A stretch of DNA of 64,000 nt from Anaerohalosphaeraceae bacterium. GTDB taxonomy: Bacteria > Planctomycetota > Phycisphaerae > Sedimentisphaerales > UBA12454. The notes under the pieces were generated by a model. That model was not told the DNA's origin and searched no databases. It was given only the letters and a program-made list of their open reading frames with translations. This document shows positions 51,439-59,693 of this stretch, in pieces. A program made the position numbers and the translations under genes. The stretch is taken from assembly GCA_021108375.1 (NCBI GenBank), contig JAIORA010000037.1:62001-126000 (forward strand). Direction: 5' to 3'. Within the stretch, counting starts at the first letter, position 1. Each line of letters begins with the position of its first letter.

Positions 51439-52802
51439 CAGCGAGCTCCCTTTATTCGGCCGGAAGCACTAAAACCCTGATAGTTACGCATTATAAGATT
51501 GGACTCAATCCTCTGGACAAGGTCCAGCGAAACACTTACAACAATCAGCAAGCCCGTACCACCGAAAAACGATGCTACCCGCCAATCAATATCAAGACCC
51601 GGCATCTGAGCGATGACACTTGGAACAACAGCAATTATCGCGAGAAACGCGGCACCAAAATATGTAATTCTGGCCATAACTGTCTCAAGGTATTCAGCCG
51701 TTCTGTGGCCAGGCCGCAAGCCCGGGATAAAACTGCCGGAATTACGCAAATTCTTAGCCATCTCTTTGGGCTGAAACTGAACAGTAGTCCAGAAATAAGC
51801 AAAAAGAATAATAAGTATAACCATAACCAAATTGTAAATATACGCTCCTGGCCGAAGCGATGCCGAGATACTGCCAAGTATTGCTGAGTCTCTCAACGTT
51901 CCAATATTCATAAGCTGTGCCACAAGAATCGGCGGAAACTGCATAAGACTCGATGCAAAAATAATCGGCATAACTCCACCGTGATTTACCCTCAACGGCA
52001 AATAATGTCTTTGGCCGCCATACATCCTTCTGCCCCGCATCTGTTTTGCCTGCTGAATCGGAATGCGTCTCTGTCCCTGCGTTATGAGTATCGCCCCGGC
52101 TACAACAAAGATAAAAGCAACAATCAAAAACAGAATTTTCGCAGGCCCATAAGCACCGGCATTAACTCCGCCACCAACTGTGAAAGACGCGTTTTCCCAT
52201 ATCATCATAAACGTTGCCGGCATTCTCGAAACAATACCAGCCATAATCAAAAGACTAATGCCGTTACCTATGCCATACTCATCTATCTGTTCGCCAAGCC
52301 ACATCAAAAATATCGTCCCGGCAGTCATACCAGCTATGCCGGTAATCATAGCCATACCTTCCATTCCCGGATAGGCATAAGGCCTCATCATCTTTACAAA
52401 AAGTATCGATTGCACCAGACATATCGGAACCGTCAGATAGCGCGTATATTCCTGTATCTTTTTATGACCAGTCTGCCCTTCCTCCTTGAGTTTTTTAAGC
52501 GAAGGAAGAACCTCTCCCAAAAGCATAAAAATAATCGAAGAAGTAATATAAGGCATAATTCCCAAGCCGAACAAACTACTCTTGCTCAGATTACCACCGC
52601 TAAGCATCTGCAAATGCTCCATCGCTCTACTTACCGGACTGGTGTCATCTTTTTGCGATGCCGCACCAATCATAGCCTTTTGGTCGATACCCGGCAACGG
52701 AATATGAAAGCCCACCCTGTAAATAATCAAAAGCGCAACCGTAAACAGCACCTTGTTTCTCAGGTCCGGTATTTTGAATATATTAAAAGCAGTGCCTAAC
52801 AT
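51438..52802 (-). CDS. secY: Preprotein translocase channel subunit SecY
   Basis: 454 residues with ten hydrophobic segments. Signature regions: 'IPLPGIDQKAM', 'FGLGIMPYITSSIIFMLL', 'LKKLKEEGQTGHKKIQEYTRYL', 'GIGNGISLLIMAGIV', 'RGRRMYGGQRHYLPLRVNHGGVMPIIFASSLM' (in part) and 'GLRPGHRTAEYL'. It forms the inner-membrane Sec channel. It follows rplO after 24 nt. Confidence 0.98.
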   Translation of the reverse strand: MLGTAFNIFKIPDLRNKVLFTVALLIIYRVGFHIPLPGIDQKAMIGAASQKDDTSPVSRAMEHLQMLSGGNLSKSSLFGLGIMPYITSSIIFMLLGEVLPSLKKLKEEGQTGHKKIQEYTRYLTVPICLVQSILFVKMMRPYAYPGMEGMAMITGIAGMTAGTIFLMWLGEQIDEYGIGNGISLLIMAGIVSRMPATFMMIWENASFTVGGGVNAGAYGPAKILFLIVAFIFVVAGAILITQGQRRIPIQQAKQMRGRRMYGGQRHYLPLRVNHGGVMPIIFASSLMQFPPILVAQLMNIGTLRDSAILGSISASLRPGAYIYNLVMVILIILFAYFWTTVQFQPKEMAKNLRNSGSFIPGLRPGHRTAEYLETVMARITYFGAAFLAIIAVVPSVIAQMPGLDIDWRVASFFGGTGLLIVVSVSLDLVQRIESNLIMRNYQGFSASGRIKGAR

Positions 52803-52826
52803 TTATAGTTCCTCTCGCAGATTCCG

Positions 52827-53273
52827 TTATGCGACAACCTTAGCGGTTCCACCGCAACTTAGTATTTTTTCCTGAGCACTCTTGCTGAACTTTTGAACGT
52901 TAACCTGCAGCTTCTTTGTCAACTGGCCATCACCAAGCAATTTCACTCTACTGCTCGCTCTATCGACAAGACCAGCGGCATAAAGAGATTTGGAATCAAC
53001 GACAAAGCCGTCATCAAATCTATCAAGTTGCGAAACGTTCACTATCTCGTATCTGTCAGCGAAATCGTAGTTACTAAAGCCCCTCTTGGGTATCCTGCGG
53101 AACAAAGGCATTTGTCCGCCTTCGTAAGCAAGCATTCCGCCAGAACCCGCACGGCTTCCGCAACCCTTATGGCCTCTGCCACAGGTTTTGCCGACACCAC
53201 TTCCGGTTCCACGGCCAATTCTCTTGCGGCTTTTGCTCTTGCCGACAACTGATGTTATCTCATGACTCAACAT
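52827..53273 (-). CDS. rplO: 50S ribosomal protein L15
   Basis: 148 residues from ATG 53273, 7 nt after the rpsE stop; the last rpsE codons (AGGTGG) provide its SD. The Gly-rich N-terminus 'RKRIGRGTGSGVGKTCGRGHKG' region and 'FRRIPKRGFSN' are typical. There is no rpmD (L30) between rpsE and rplO, although that is its common place. Confidence 0.97.
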   Translation of the reverse strand: MLSHEITSVVGKSKSRKRIGRGTGSGVGKTCGRGHKGCGSRAGSGGMLAYEGGQMPLFRRIPKRGFSNYDFADRYEIVNVSQLDRFDDGFVVDSKSLYAAGLVDRASSRVKLLGDGQLTKKLQVNVQKFSKSAQEKILSCGGTAKVVA

Positions 53274-53280
53274 AAAACTT

Positions 53281-53796
53281 TCACCACCTTTTAACTGATT
53301 CAACTTCTACACCGCGAAGAGCCGCTATTTCCTGGCTGCCGCGTAATCTCAATAATCCGTCAAGTGTCGCCTTTACAACGTTTTTAGTAGTCGTACTGCC
53401 ATACACTTTCGTTAATACGTTATGAACACCCGCAAGCTCAAGCACCGCTCGTGCGCCCGAACCGGCAATTACGCCTGTACCAGGACTTGCCGGTATCAAT
53501 GTTATCTTGGTTGCCCCAAATCTGCCGATTATCTGATGAGGTATTGTCTGCCCGTCCAGAGTAACCTGATTTAGACTCTTTCTGGCATCCTTCATCGCTT
53601 TTTCGACAGCCATCGGAACTTCTTTGGCTTTGCCGTAACCAATGCCGACCGTGCCTCCGCGATTGCCCGCGGCAACCATAGCAGCAAAGCCGAACCTGCG
53701 TCCGCCCTTTACCACTTTTGCACAGCGAAAAATCTTAATCACGGTCTCTTCCATAGGATTATCCTGTGGAGCCGTTATTTTTGCTTCATCTGCCAA
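53281..53796 (-). CDS. rpsE: 30S ribosomal protein S5
   Basis: 171 residues. S5 double-stranded RNA-binding domain 'ETVIKIFRCAKVVKGGRRFG' with 'ALVVVGNRGG'-type strand (here 'AMVAAGNRGGTVGIGYGKAKEV'), and C-terminal 'GVIAGSGARAVLELAGVHNVLTKVYGS' region. It sits at the mRNA entry side of the 30S and affects decoding fidelity. It is followed directly by rplO. Confidence 0.97.
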   Translation of the reverse strand: MADEAKITAPQDNPMEETVIKIFRCAKVVKGGRRFGFAAMVAAGNRGGTVGIGYGKAKEVPMAVEKAMKDARKSLNQVTLDGQTIPHQIIGRFGATKITLIPASPGTGVIAGSGARAVLELAGVHNVLTKVYGSTTTKNVVKATLDGLLRLRGSQEIAALRGVEVESVKRW

Positions 53797-53823
53797 TTTA
53801 CTATCTCCAAATTCTTTATTTGC

Positions 53824-54189
53824 TTAAAAAACCAATCCGGATTCACGTGCCGCATCAGCAAGCGCCTTAATGCGCCCGTGATAACGATAACGATTTCTAT
53901 CAAACTTAACACACTTAATACCAACCTGCATCGCCTGCTTTGCAAGCTCTGAACCGACGATTTTCGCCGCGTCAGCATTGCCTGCTTTTTTCAGAGTTTC
54001 GCTCAGCCCCTTGCAGCGAGTATTCGCCGATGCGAGGGTAACCCCTGCCATATCATCTATAATCTGAGCATATATGTGCCTGTTGGAACGAAAAACGCTC
54101 AGACGAGGTCTGTCGGCTGTTCCAAAAATCTTCCTGCGAGCACGATGCCTTCGTCTCTCCCTGGCTTTTGTTAATCTATCTATCTGCAT
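53824..54189 (-). CDS. rplR: 50S ribosomal protein L18
   Basis: 121 residues. '[20 protein letters not shown]', '[20 protein letters not shown]' and '[20 protein letters not shown]' are conserved L18 segments; it binds 5S rRNA. Upstream, between it and rplF, lies copy B of the hairpin repeat. Confidence 0.98.
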   Translation of the reverse strand: MQIDRLTKARERRRHRARRKIFGTADRPRLSVFRSNRHIYAQIIDDMAGVTLASANTRCKGLSETLKKAGNADAAKIVGSELAKQAMQVGIKCVKFDRNRYRYHGRIKALADAARESGLVF

Positions 54190-54226
54190 AACTTTTTCTC
54201 AATAACCAAAAAACACCAAATAAATA

Positions 54227-54297
54227 TTATCCATCCCAAAACTATCATTTCCAACGCCCCAAATGCCATTAACTTCAACATTTTGGAACGACTTTTA
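54227..54297 (-). repeat. Copy B of the ~75-bp hairpin repeat
   Basis: On the + strand it opens TTATCCATCCCAAAACTATC and closes CATTTTGGAACGACTTTTA, starting 5 nt after the rplF stop on the transcribed strand. The outer arms CCAAAA/TTTTGG can pair. Same orientation relative to transcription as the other copies. Confidence 0.8.
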
Positions 54298-54301
54298 TAG
54301 C

Positions 54302-54883
54302 TTAACCTGCTCCACCGGCAAAAGCCTTACCTACCTTGCGTCTTACAACTTCGTCGGCATAACGAATGCCTTTGCCCTTATACGGTTCCGGCGGTTTGAC
54401 ACGCCTTATATTCGCAGCAAACTGACCAAGCTCATGCTTGTCGTATCCACTGAGAGTAAACTTAGCTGGAACGTCATTACCTCTGGTTGCCGGGATGTCT
54501 ATCTGAACCTTGACGCTCTTGGGCACCTGCATTTCAACAGGATGGCTGAAACCGAGAGCAAAAACGAGCTTACCGCCCTGCTCTTTCAGGTTGTAACCAG
54601 TTCCGAATATCTCCATCTTTCGCTCAAACCCCTTGCTGACACCCGTTACCATATTGTCAAGCAACGACCGCATAGTACCGTGCAAAGCTTTGCAGGCCCT
54701 GACATTCGGCTTTGGGTTATCAACAACAATCGAGTTAGCCTCGCTGTCAACCTTAACGCTTATGTCCGGATGACAATCGAGTTCGAGAGTACCCTTAGAA
54801 CCATTGACCTTAACCTTTTGGCTGGATATCTCGATTTTAACACCGCTTGGGATTTCTATTGGTTTTTTTCCGATACGACTCAT
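54302..54883 (-). CDS. rplF: 50S ribosomal protein L6
   Basis: 193 residues from ATG 54883, which overlaps the rpsH stop (TAATG); the frame extends five codons upstream inside rpsH. 'MSRIGKKPIEIPSGVKIEI' opens the first L6 domain and 'VKPPEPYKGKGIRYADEVVR' is the C-terminal signature. L6 binds near the sarcin-ricin loop. Confidence 0.97.
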   Translation of the reverse strand: MSRIGKKPIEIPSGVKIEISSQKVKVNGSKGTLELDCHPDISVKVDSEANSIVVDNPKPNVRACKALHGTMRSLLDNMVTGVSKGFERKMEIFGTGYNLKEQGGKLVFALGFSHPVEMQVPKSVKVQIDIPATRGNDVPAKFTLSGYDKHELGQFAANIRRVKPPEPYKGKGIRYADEVVRRKVGKAFAGGAG

Positions 54884-55281
54884 TAGCACACCGTACAAAT
54901 TATTTCGCCACCGACATTTGCTTTTCGGCAGTCATTGTCTGTCATTATACCTTTACTGGTCGATACAACAGCGATACCCATACCGTTCATCACTGTCGGC
55001 AGAGAATCAACAGAGCTGTAAATCCTCAGCCCTGTCTTGCTGCGTCTCTTAATCTCAGTTATCGCGCTTCTGCCATCAATGGCATACTTAAGCTCTACAT
55101 TCAACAAGCCCTGGCCGGTCGAGTCATCGATTTTATCGTAACCGACGATATAGCCCTGACTCCTGAGTACATCAGCAATACCCTGGCAAATCTTAGATGC
55201 CCGAACCATCACTTTCGGATGGCCGGTTGCCGAGGCATTCCGTATTCTCGTGAGCATATCCGCTATCGGATCACTATGCAT
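54883..55281 (-). CDS. rpsH: 30S ribosomal protein S8
   Basis: 132 residues. 'MHSDPIADMLTRIRNA', 'GQGLLNVELKYAIDGRSAIT' and the C-terminal 'GIAVVSTSKGIMTDNDCRKA' plus 'GGEIICTVC' are conserved. S8 binds the central 16S domain and in many bacteria represses the spc operon. Copy C of the repeat lies just upstream, between rpsN and rpsH. Confidence 0.97.
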   Translation of the reverse strand: MHSDPIADMLTRIRNASATGHPKVMVRASKICQGIADVLRSQGYIVGYDKIDDSTGQGLLNVELKYAIDGRSAITEIKRRSKTGLRIYSSVDSLPTVMNGMGIAVVSTSKGIMTDNDCRKANVGGEIICTVC

Positions 55282-55311
55282 TTTGCTTACCCTGTCCTAA
55301 AACTTTAATTA

Positions 55312-55390
55312 TTATCCATCCCAAAACTATCATTTTCAGCCTTCTAAAGGCCGTTAACGTTACTTCTCAGACATTTTGGGATAACCTCTA
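55312..55390 (-). repeat. Copy C of the ~75-bp hairpin repeat
   Basis: On the + strand it opens TTATCCATCCCAAAACTATC and closes AGACATTTTGGGATAACCTC, with an extra inner hairpin AGCCTTCTAAAGGCC region (CCTT/AAGG). It lies between rpsN and rpsH, where most bacteria have a very short gap. Confidence 0.8.
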
Positions 55391-55444
55391 AAATAGTCGT
55401 CTCATATCACAACGACATTGCCGTCAAACCACTGTCTGTTGTTC

Positions 55445-55630
55445 CTACCAACTGGCCTTTTTGAGACCTGGTATTTTGCCTTCCAAAGCCAATTTTCTCA
55501 GACACAATCTACAAATCTTAAATTTCCTGTAAACGGCTCTGGCTCTGCCGCAAATTTCGCATCTTGTATAATTGCGAACACGAAATTTCGACTCTTTTTT
55601 ACATTTGTTTACTAACGCTTTTGTTGACAT
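55445..55630 (-). CDS. rpsN: 30S ribosomal protein S14, short zinc-binding type
   Basis: 61 residues, the length of the Zn-dependent S14 (type Z). '[19 protein letters not shown]' and '[20 protein letters not shown]' give the C-x2-C ... C-x2-C zinc site. It follows rplE by 3 nt. Confidence 0.97.
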   Translation of the reverse strand: MSTKALVNKCKKESKFRVRNYTRCEICGRARAVYRKFKICRLCLRKLALEGKIPGLKKASW

Positions 55631-55633
55631 CGA

Positions 55634-56173
55634 CTACTCCCTGAACGGCATACCAAACAAACGAAGCATCTCTTTGGCTTCATCATCGGTACCAGCCGTC
55701 GTTACAAAAGTTATATTCATACCCTGAGAATTATCTATCGCTGCAAGATCGATTTCAGGAAACACGCTCTGCTCGCTAAGGCCCATTGAATAGTTGCCCT
55801 GACCATCAAAACTCTTCGGGCTAAGACCGCGAAAGTCCTTAACTCTCGGAATCGCAAGATTGATAAGTCTGTCCATAAATTCGTACATTCTTACGCCGCG
55901 AAGCGTAACTTTCAGGCCGGTCTTGTCGCCTTCCCGAACCTTAAAATTGGACACACTCTTCTTGGCTTTACAAACCACCGGCTTCTGCCCGGAAATCTGA
56001 GTCATATCCTTAAATGCTGCTTCCATAAACTTCTTGTCAACAACAGCTCTGCCGACGCCCATAGAAATAACAACCTTCTGCATTTTAGGAATAGCCATCG
56101 AACTCTTATAGCTATACTTCTCATTAAGAGCCGACAGTACTTTTGACTTATATATATCTTTTAATCTTGCCAT
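55634..56173 (-). CDS. rplE: 50S ribosomal protein L5
   Basis: 179 residues. 'MAIPKMQKVVISMGVGRAVV', 'SNFKVREGDKTGLKVTLRG', 'DFRGLSPKSFDGQGNYSMGL' and 'GMNITFVTTAGTDDEAKEML' are conserved L5 segments. It binds 5S rRNA and contacts S13. It follows rplX by 34 nt. Confidence 0.98.
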   Translation of the reverse strand: MARLKDIYKSKVLSALNEKYSYKSSMAIPKMQKVVISMGVGRAVVDKKFMEAAFKDMTQISGQKPVVCKAKKSVSNFKVREGDKTGLKVTLRGVRMYEFMDRLINLAIPRVKDFRGLSPKSFDGQGNYSMGLSEQSVFPEIDLAAIDNSQGMNITFVTTAGTDDEAKEMLRLFGMPFRE

Positions 56174-56207
56174 CTTTATTACCTTTTAAAACGAGGCATT
56201 CACTGCC

Positions 56208-56540
56208 TCAGTTTGCTTTCCTTAAAACTCCGATTTCTGTCCCGTCAAGAGCCACCCTTCTTTTGACACCTTTGCTGTCGGTATCAAACTTGACTCTCGT
56301 ACCCTTTGATGTCTTGGTATTAACCGGCAGAACATTGCTTATATGTATCGACTGCTCAATCTGCACCCTTCCGCCTTGTGGATTCTCTTTTGAAGGCTTA
56401 ACGTGTTTGTGCCGTCTGTTTATACCTTCGACAACAATTCTGTCTTTATCGGTGAGGACACGCATAACTTTGCCGGTTTTACCCTTAGATGCCCCGGCAA
56501 TAACCTCTACCAAATCGCCTTTTTTAATATGTCTTGCCAT
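56208..56540 (-). CDS. rplX: 50S ribosomal protein L24
   Basis: 110 residues. The KOW motif 'IKKGDLVEVIAGASKGKTGK', then 'EGINRRHKHVKPSKENPQGG', as in other L24 proteins. It is an early assembly protein at the tunnel exit. It follows rplN by 36 nt. Confidence 0.98.
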   Translation of the reverse strand: MARHIKKGDLVEVIAGASKGKTGKVMRVLTDKDRIVVEGINRRHKHVKPSKENPQGGRVQIEQSIHISNVLPVNTKTSKGTRVKFDTDSKGVKRRVALDGTEIGVLRKAN

Positions 56541-56576
56541 TTTTTATCCTGCTAATATCTCGTATTCGGTATTTAT

Positions 56577-56966
56577 TCAAACAACTTCGCTGGCCAGCGA
56601 TACAATCTTCATAAAGTTCTTTTCACGAAGCTCTCTGGCCACGGCTCCGAATATTCTCGTCCCGACAGGATTACTGTCGGCATCTAACATTACCGCGGCG
56701 TTGCTGTCAAATTTCACATAACTGCCATCCGGCCTGCGTATCGCCTTCTTGGTTCTGATTATCACACAACGATGAACCTTTTTCTTGTCGAGTTGGCAGT
56801 TCGGCAGCGACTTCTTAATCGCCACACAAACAACATCACCAACAGTAGCGGTAGGCCTGGTATATTTGCCTTTTCTCGCCACACTCCTGCCAAGCACTTT
56901 AATACACTGAGCACGTTTTACGCCGGAGTTATCGGCCACATCCAACATTGATTCCTGCTGTATCAA
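56577..56966 (-). CDS. rplN: 50S ribosomal protein L14
   Basis: 129 residues. '[20 protein letters not shown]', '[15 protein letters not shown]', '[21 protein letters not shown]' region and '[20 protein letters not shown]'. It is slightly longer than E. coli L14 (123 aa). It contacts 16S rRNA and L19 in bridge B8. The gene starts 26 nt after rpsQ. Confidence 0.98.
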   Translation of the reverse strand: MIQQESMLDVADNSGVKRAQCIKVLGRSVARKGKYTRPTATVGDVVCVAIKKSLPNCQLDKKKVHRCVIIRTKKAIRRPDGSYVKFDSNAAVMLDADSNPVGTRIFGAVARELREKNFMKIVSLASEVV

Positions 56967-56991
56967 CTTTTCAGTCCTTAACTATTTATTA

Positions 56992-57258
56992 CTATTTAAT
57001 TACTGCTTTATCAACGACTTTGACCAAACGCCAGCTCTTGGTTTTACTCATAGGCCTGCATTCGATAACCTCAACACGGTCACCAACACCTGCCTGATTA
57101 TCCTCATCGTGAACCGCCAGCTTAGTCCGCCTGTTTATGTATTTGCCGTAAATCGGGTGTTTTATCTTGTAGTTAAGCTGAACCCTGATGCTCTTTTCAC
57201 CACTACGGCTAACAACAACGCCACTGACCGTCTTTTTACTTTTTCTTGTCTGTTCCAT
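56992..57258 (-). CDS. rpsQ: 30S ribosomal protein S17
   Basis: 88 residues. An OB-fold protein with '[20 protein letters not shown]', '[20 protein letters not shown]' and '[20 protein letters not shown]'. The gene starts one base after the rpmC stop, so translation is probably coupled. Confidence 0.98.
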   Translation of the reverse strand: MEQTRKSKKTVSGVVVSRSGEKSIRVQLNYKIKHPIYGKYINRRTKLAVHDEDNQAGVGDRVEVIECRPMSKTKSWRLVKVVDKAVIK

Positions 57259-57259
57259 A

Positions 57260-57463
57260 CTATGCTACTGGCCTTTCCAACTGGCTTTCTCTGATAATTG
57301 TCTTATACCTGGCAATATCACGCCTGACATTACGAAGCAGATGAGTATTTTCGAGCTTCTCGGTTACAGCTTTGGTGCGAAGGTCAAATAAATCCCGCTC
57401 AAGCTTCTCAAGTTCACCCTGCCTTTCATCTGCTCTCATTTCACGAATCTTTGAAACTTTCAT
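57260..57463 (-). CDS. rpmC: 50S ribosomal protein L29
   Basis: 67 residues, two long helices: '[20 protein letters not shown]' and '[17 protein letters not shown]'. It lies at the tunnel exit and helps form the docking site for SRP and trigger factor. It is 9 nt from rplP. Confidence 0.97.
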   Translation of the reverse strand: MKVSKIREMRADERQGELEKLERDLFDLRTKAVTEKLENTHLLRNVRRDIARYKTIIRESQLERPVA

Positions 57464-57472
57464 CTTTATACC

Positions 57473-57895
57473 TTATCCTATTGAATGTCTTCTGGTTACA
57501 AATCGGCATCTTATCGGCATCTTATGTGCAACCCTTGCCAGAGCCTGCTTTGCGACATCTTCACTAACTCCACCAAGCTCAAACATTACCGTACCAGGCT
57601 TTACACAAGCAACCCATTGTTCCACCTCAGCCTTACCTTTACCCATTCGTGTCTCAAGCGGCTTTTTCGTAATGGACTTATGCGGAAATATCCTAATATA
57701 GACTTTTCCTACCCTTCGCAGAAAATGAGTCGCAGCCACACGACCTGCCTCAATCTGCCTGCCGGTTACCCAACTGGTTTCAAGTGCCTGAAGGCCATAT
57801 TCCCCAAAAGCAACAAAATTCATCCGGGAAGCGTTGCCCTTCATCTTGCCGCGCTGATGCTTGCGATATTTAACTCTTTTTGGCATTAAAGCCAT
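57473..57895 (-). CDS. rplP: 50S ribosomal protein L16
   Basis: 140 residues from ATG 57895 (SD TGAGGT 7 nt upstream); ATG 57886 would give the more common 'MPKRVKYRK' start. '[20 protein letters not shown]', '[20 protein letters not shown]' and '[14 protein letters not shown]' are L16 signatures. It is important for the peptidyl-transferase region and A-site tRNA binding. Confidence 0.97.
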   Translation of the reverse strand: MALMPKRVKYRKHQRGKMKGNASRMNFVAFGEYGLQALETSWVTGRQIEAGRVAATHFLRRVGKVYIRIFPHKSITKKPLETRMGKGKAEVEQWVACVKPGTVMFELGGVSEDVAKQALARVAHKMPIRCRFVTRRHSIG

Positions 57896-57926
57896 TATTA
57901 TACCTCACTACTATTTCTTATAATTT

Positions 57927-58751
57927 CTATTGACCCTGCGGCTCAGTTTTAGTTTCTGCTTTAGGCTCAACCTTAGTTTCCGCCTTAGGTGCAGGTGCGG
58001 TCTTAGGAGCAGGAGCACGATCACTTGCAGTAGGCCTTGCCGCTGCCGGTCTTGGACGATTCGTTCTCGAACGAGTCGATGGTCTTCTGGCAGACGGAAT
58101 CGGCGTGATTTCTTCGCCAAACTTGCCTTTATAAATCCAGACTTTAATCCCGATTATGCCGTATGTCGTAACAGAAGCCACCGACGAATAATCGACATTC
58201 GCATCAAGAGTCTGCAAAGGAATACTGCCGGCCTTTTGAGTCTCTCTCCGAGCCATTTCTGCTCCGCCAAGTCTGCCGGAACAGGTGATTTTAACACCCT
58301 TAGCGCCAGCCTGCATCGCAAACTCACACTGCTGTTTCATCGCACGACGAAAAGCCGTTCTCTTCTTGAGTTGCTCGCCAACAGCATCTGCCATAAGCCT
58401 TGCATTCAAAGAGGGCTCTTTAATTTCGATAACGTTAACTGTAACCTTACGGTTGATGAGAACCTCAAGCTCCTCTTTGAGCTTATCAACTTCACTGCCG
58501 CGCGGGCCAATTACCATACCTGGTCTGGCGGTGTGCAACGTTACTTTTACTTCATTTCTCGTCCTGGCAATCTCTACCTTAGCAACTGCTGAATAAGGAG
58601 GCTGCTGATTAAACTTCTTATCCGCGTATTCACGGATATGATAGTCTTCCACCAGCATTTCGCCGTAATTGGCTTTAGGTGCAAACCAAGAACTCTGCCA
58701 AGGCAAATTTATACCTGTTCTGAAACCTATCGGTTGGACTTTTTGACCCAT
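57927..58751 (-). CDS. rpsC: 30S ribosomal protein S3 with Pro/Ala/Lys-rich tail
   Basis: 274 residues versus 233 in E. coli. The KH domain ('ARTRNEVKVTLHTARPGMVI', 'GPRGSEVDKLKEELEVLI') and the S3 C-terminal domain ('GAKGVKITCSGRLGGAEMAR', 'VTTYGIIGIKVWIYKGKF') are complete. The last ~55 residues are low-complexity (repeats of 'APAPK', 'KAETK', 'VEPKA'). S3 helps form the mRNA entry helicase. The gene starts one base after the rplV stop. Confidence 0.97.
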   Translation of the reverse strand: MGQKVQPIGFRTGINLPWQSSWFAPKANYGEMLVEDYHIREYADKKFNQQPPYSAVAKVEIARTRNEVKVTLHTARPGMVIGPRGSEVDKLKEELEVLINRKVTVNVIEIKEPSLNARLMADAVGEQLKKRTAFRRAMKQQCEFAMQAGAKGVKITCSGRLGGAEMARRETQKAGSIPLQTLDANVDYSSVASVTTYGIIGIKVWIYKGKFGEEITPIPSARRPSTRSRTNRPRPAAARPTASDRAPAPKTAPAPKAETKVEPKAETKTEPQGQ

Positions 58752-58752
58752 A

Positions 58753-59304
58753 CTAATCTACCTCTGTTACAGTTATATAAATATGGCTGGCCATCTTTCT
58801 TATAGAATGAGCTCTGCCTCTGTCTTTTGCAATCCATCTCTTAGTGCCGAGCCTTACGCCTGCGCTGTCAGCTTTAGCATGGCTGACATACAGGTTTTCA
58901 ACATCCGCCGCAGCCTCATCAGCGTTGGCAATTGCACTCTTAAGAGCCTTCTCTACCATATAAGCGGCTCTTTTATTTGTGAACTTCAGTGTATCAAGAG
59001 CACTCTGCACCGTTCGACCGGAGATAAGCTGAGTAACCAGCCTTGCCTTACGAGAAGAGCCTGCCGAATACTTAACGACACACTTCCATTCCGAAATATC
59101 ATTAACCTCGACATTTAAAACACCCGCAAGAGCTTCAATGTCTCTGGTTCTTGGAGCCGGCTTCATCAAACCCTTAGTCCAGTTCTTAACCGCTGCCGAA
59201 GCTGCCTTTTTAACAAGCCCTGCTCCGACAAGAGCATCTACCAGTTTCGAGGTCGCGATTTTGTTGTTTTTTATTAAATTTTTAAGCTTTTCTGAACTTA
59301 ACAT
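58753..59304 (-). CDS. rplV: 50S ribosomal protein L22 with N-terminal helix-turn-helix-like extension
   Basis: 183 residues versus about 110 for normal L22. Residues 73-183 are ordinary L22 ('SSRKARLVTQLISGRTVQSA', 'NKRAAYMVEKALKSAIANAD', 'KRWIAKDRGRAHSIRKMASH'). Residues 1-72 are an extra helical domain whose second half ('VKNWTKGLMKPAPRTRDIEA', 'LAGVLNVEVNDISEW') has the spacing of XRE/Cro helix-turn-helix proteins. The frame is continuous with ATG 59304 and no plausible internal start with SD lies near residue 70. The extension might bind rRNA, DNA or another protein. Copy D of the repeat lies upstream. Confidence 0.93.
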   Translation of the reverse strand: MLSSEKLKNLIKNNKIATSKLVDALVGAGLVKKAASAAVKNWTKGLMKPAPRTRDIEALAGVLNVEVNDISEWKCVVKYSAGSSRKARLVTQLISGRTVQSALDTLKFTNKRAAYMVEKALKSAIANADEAAADVENLYVSHAKADSAGVRLGTKRWIAKDRGRAHSIRKMASHIYITVTEVD

Positions 59305-59323
59305 TTATATACCCTAAACAATT

Positions 59324-59402
59324 ATTATCCATCCCGAAACCATCGCTTTTAATGCCCTGATTACTATTTAGCGTCATTGGCAGATATTTTGGGCTAACTT
59401 CT
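59324..59402 (-). repeat. Copy D of the ~75-bp hairpin repeat
   Basis: On the + strand it opens TTATCCATCCCGAAACCATC and closes AGATATTTTGGGCTAACTTC, the most diverged copy. Its transcribed-strand start coincides with the rpsS stop codon. It fills the gap between rpsS and rplV. Confidence 0.75.
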
Positions 59403-59664
59403 ACTTACTGCCGGAGTGTCCTCTGAACGTCCGGGTTATCGAAAACTCGCCAAGCTTATGGCCAACCATTTCCTCAGTTACAAACACCTTATGAAACATT
59501 TTGCCGTTGTGAACGAGAAAAGTATATCCAACAAATTCCGGCACTATCGTACATCTGCGTGCCCAGGTTTTAATAGGGTCTTTAGTTCCAAGCTGGCCCT
59601 GCTTAATAACTTTAAGCATCAGCTTTTCATCAACAAATGGCCCTTTTTTAAGTGAACGTCCCAT
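59401..59664 (-). CDS. rpsS: 30S ribosomal protein S19
   Basis: 87 residues. '[19 protein letters not shown]', '[20 protein letters not shown]', '[20 protein letters not shown]' and '[14 protein letters not shown]' are standard. It lies in the 30S head next to S13. It follows rplB by 29 nt. Confidence 0.98.
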   Translation of the reverse strand: MGRSLKKGPFVDEKLMLKVIKQGQLGTKDPIKTWARRCTIVPEFVGYTFLVHNGKMFHKVFVTEEMVGHKLGEFSITRTFRGHSGSK

Positions 59665-59693
59665 TATTACCTCAGTAAATCATTTCTATTCAA

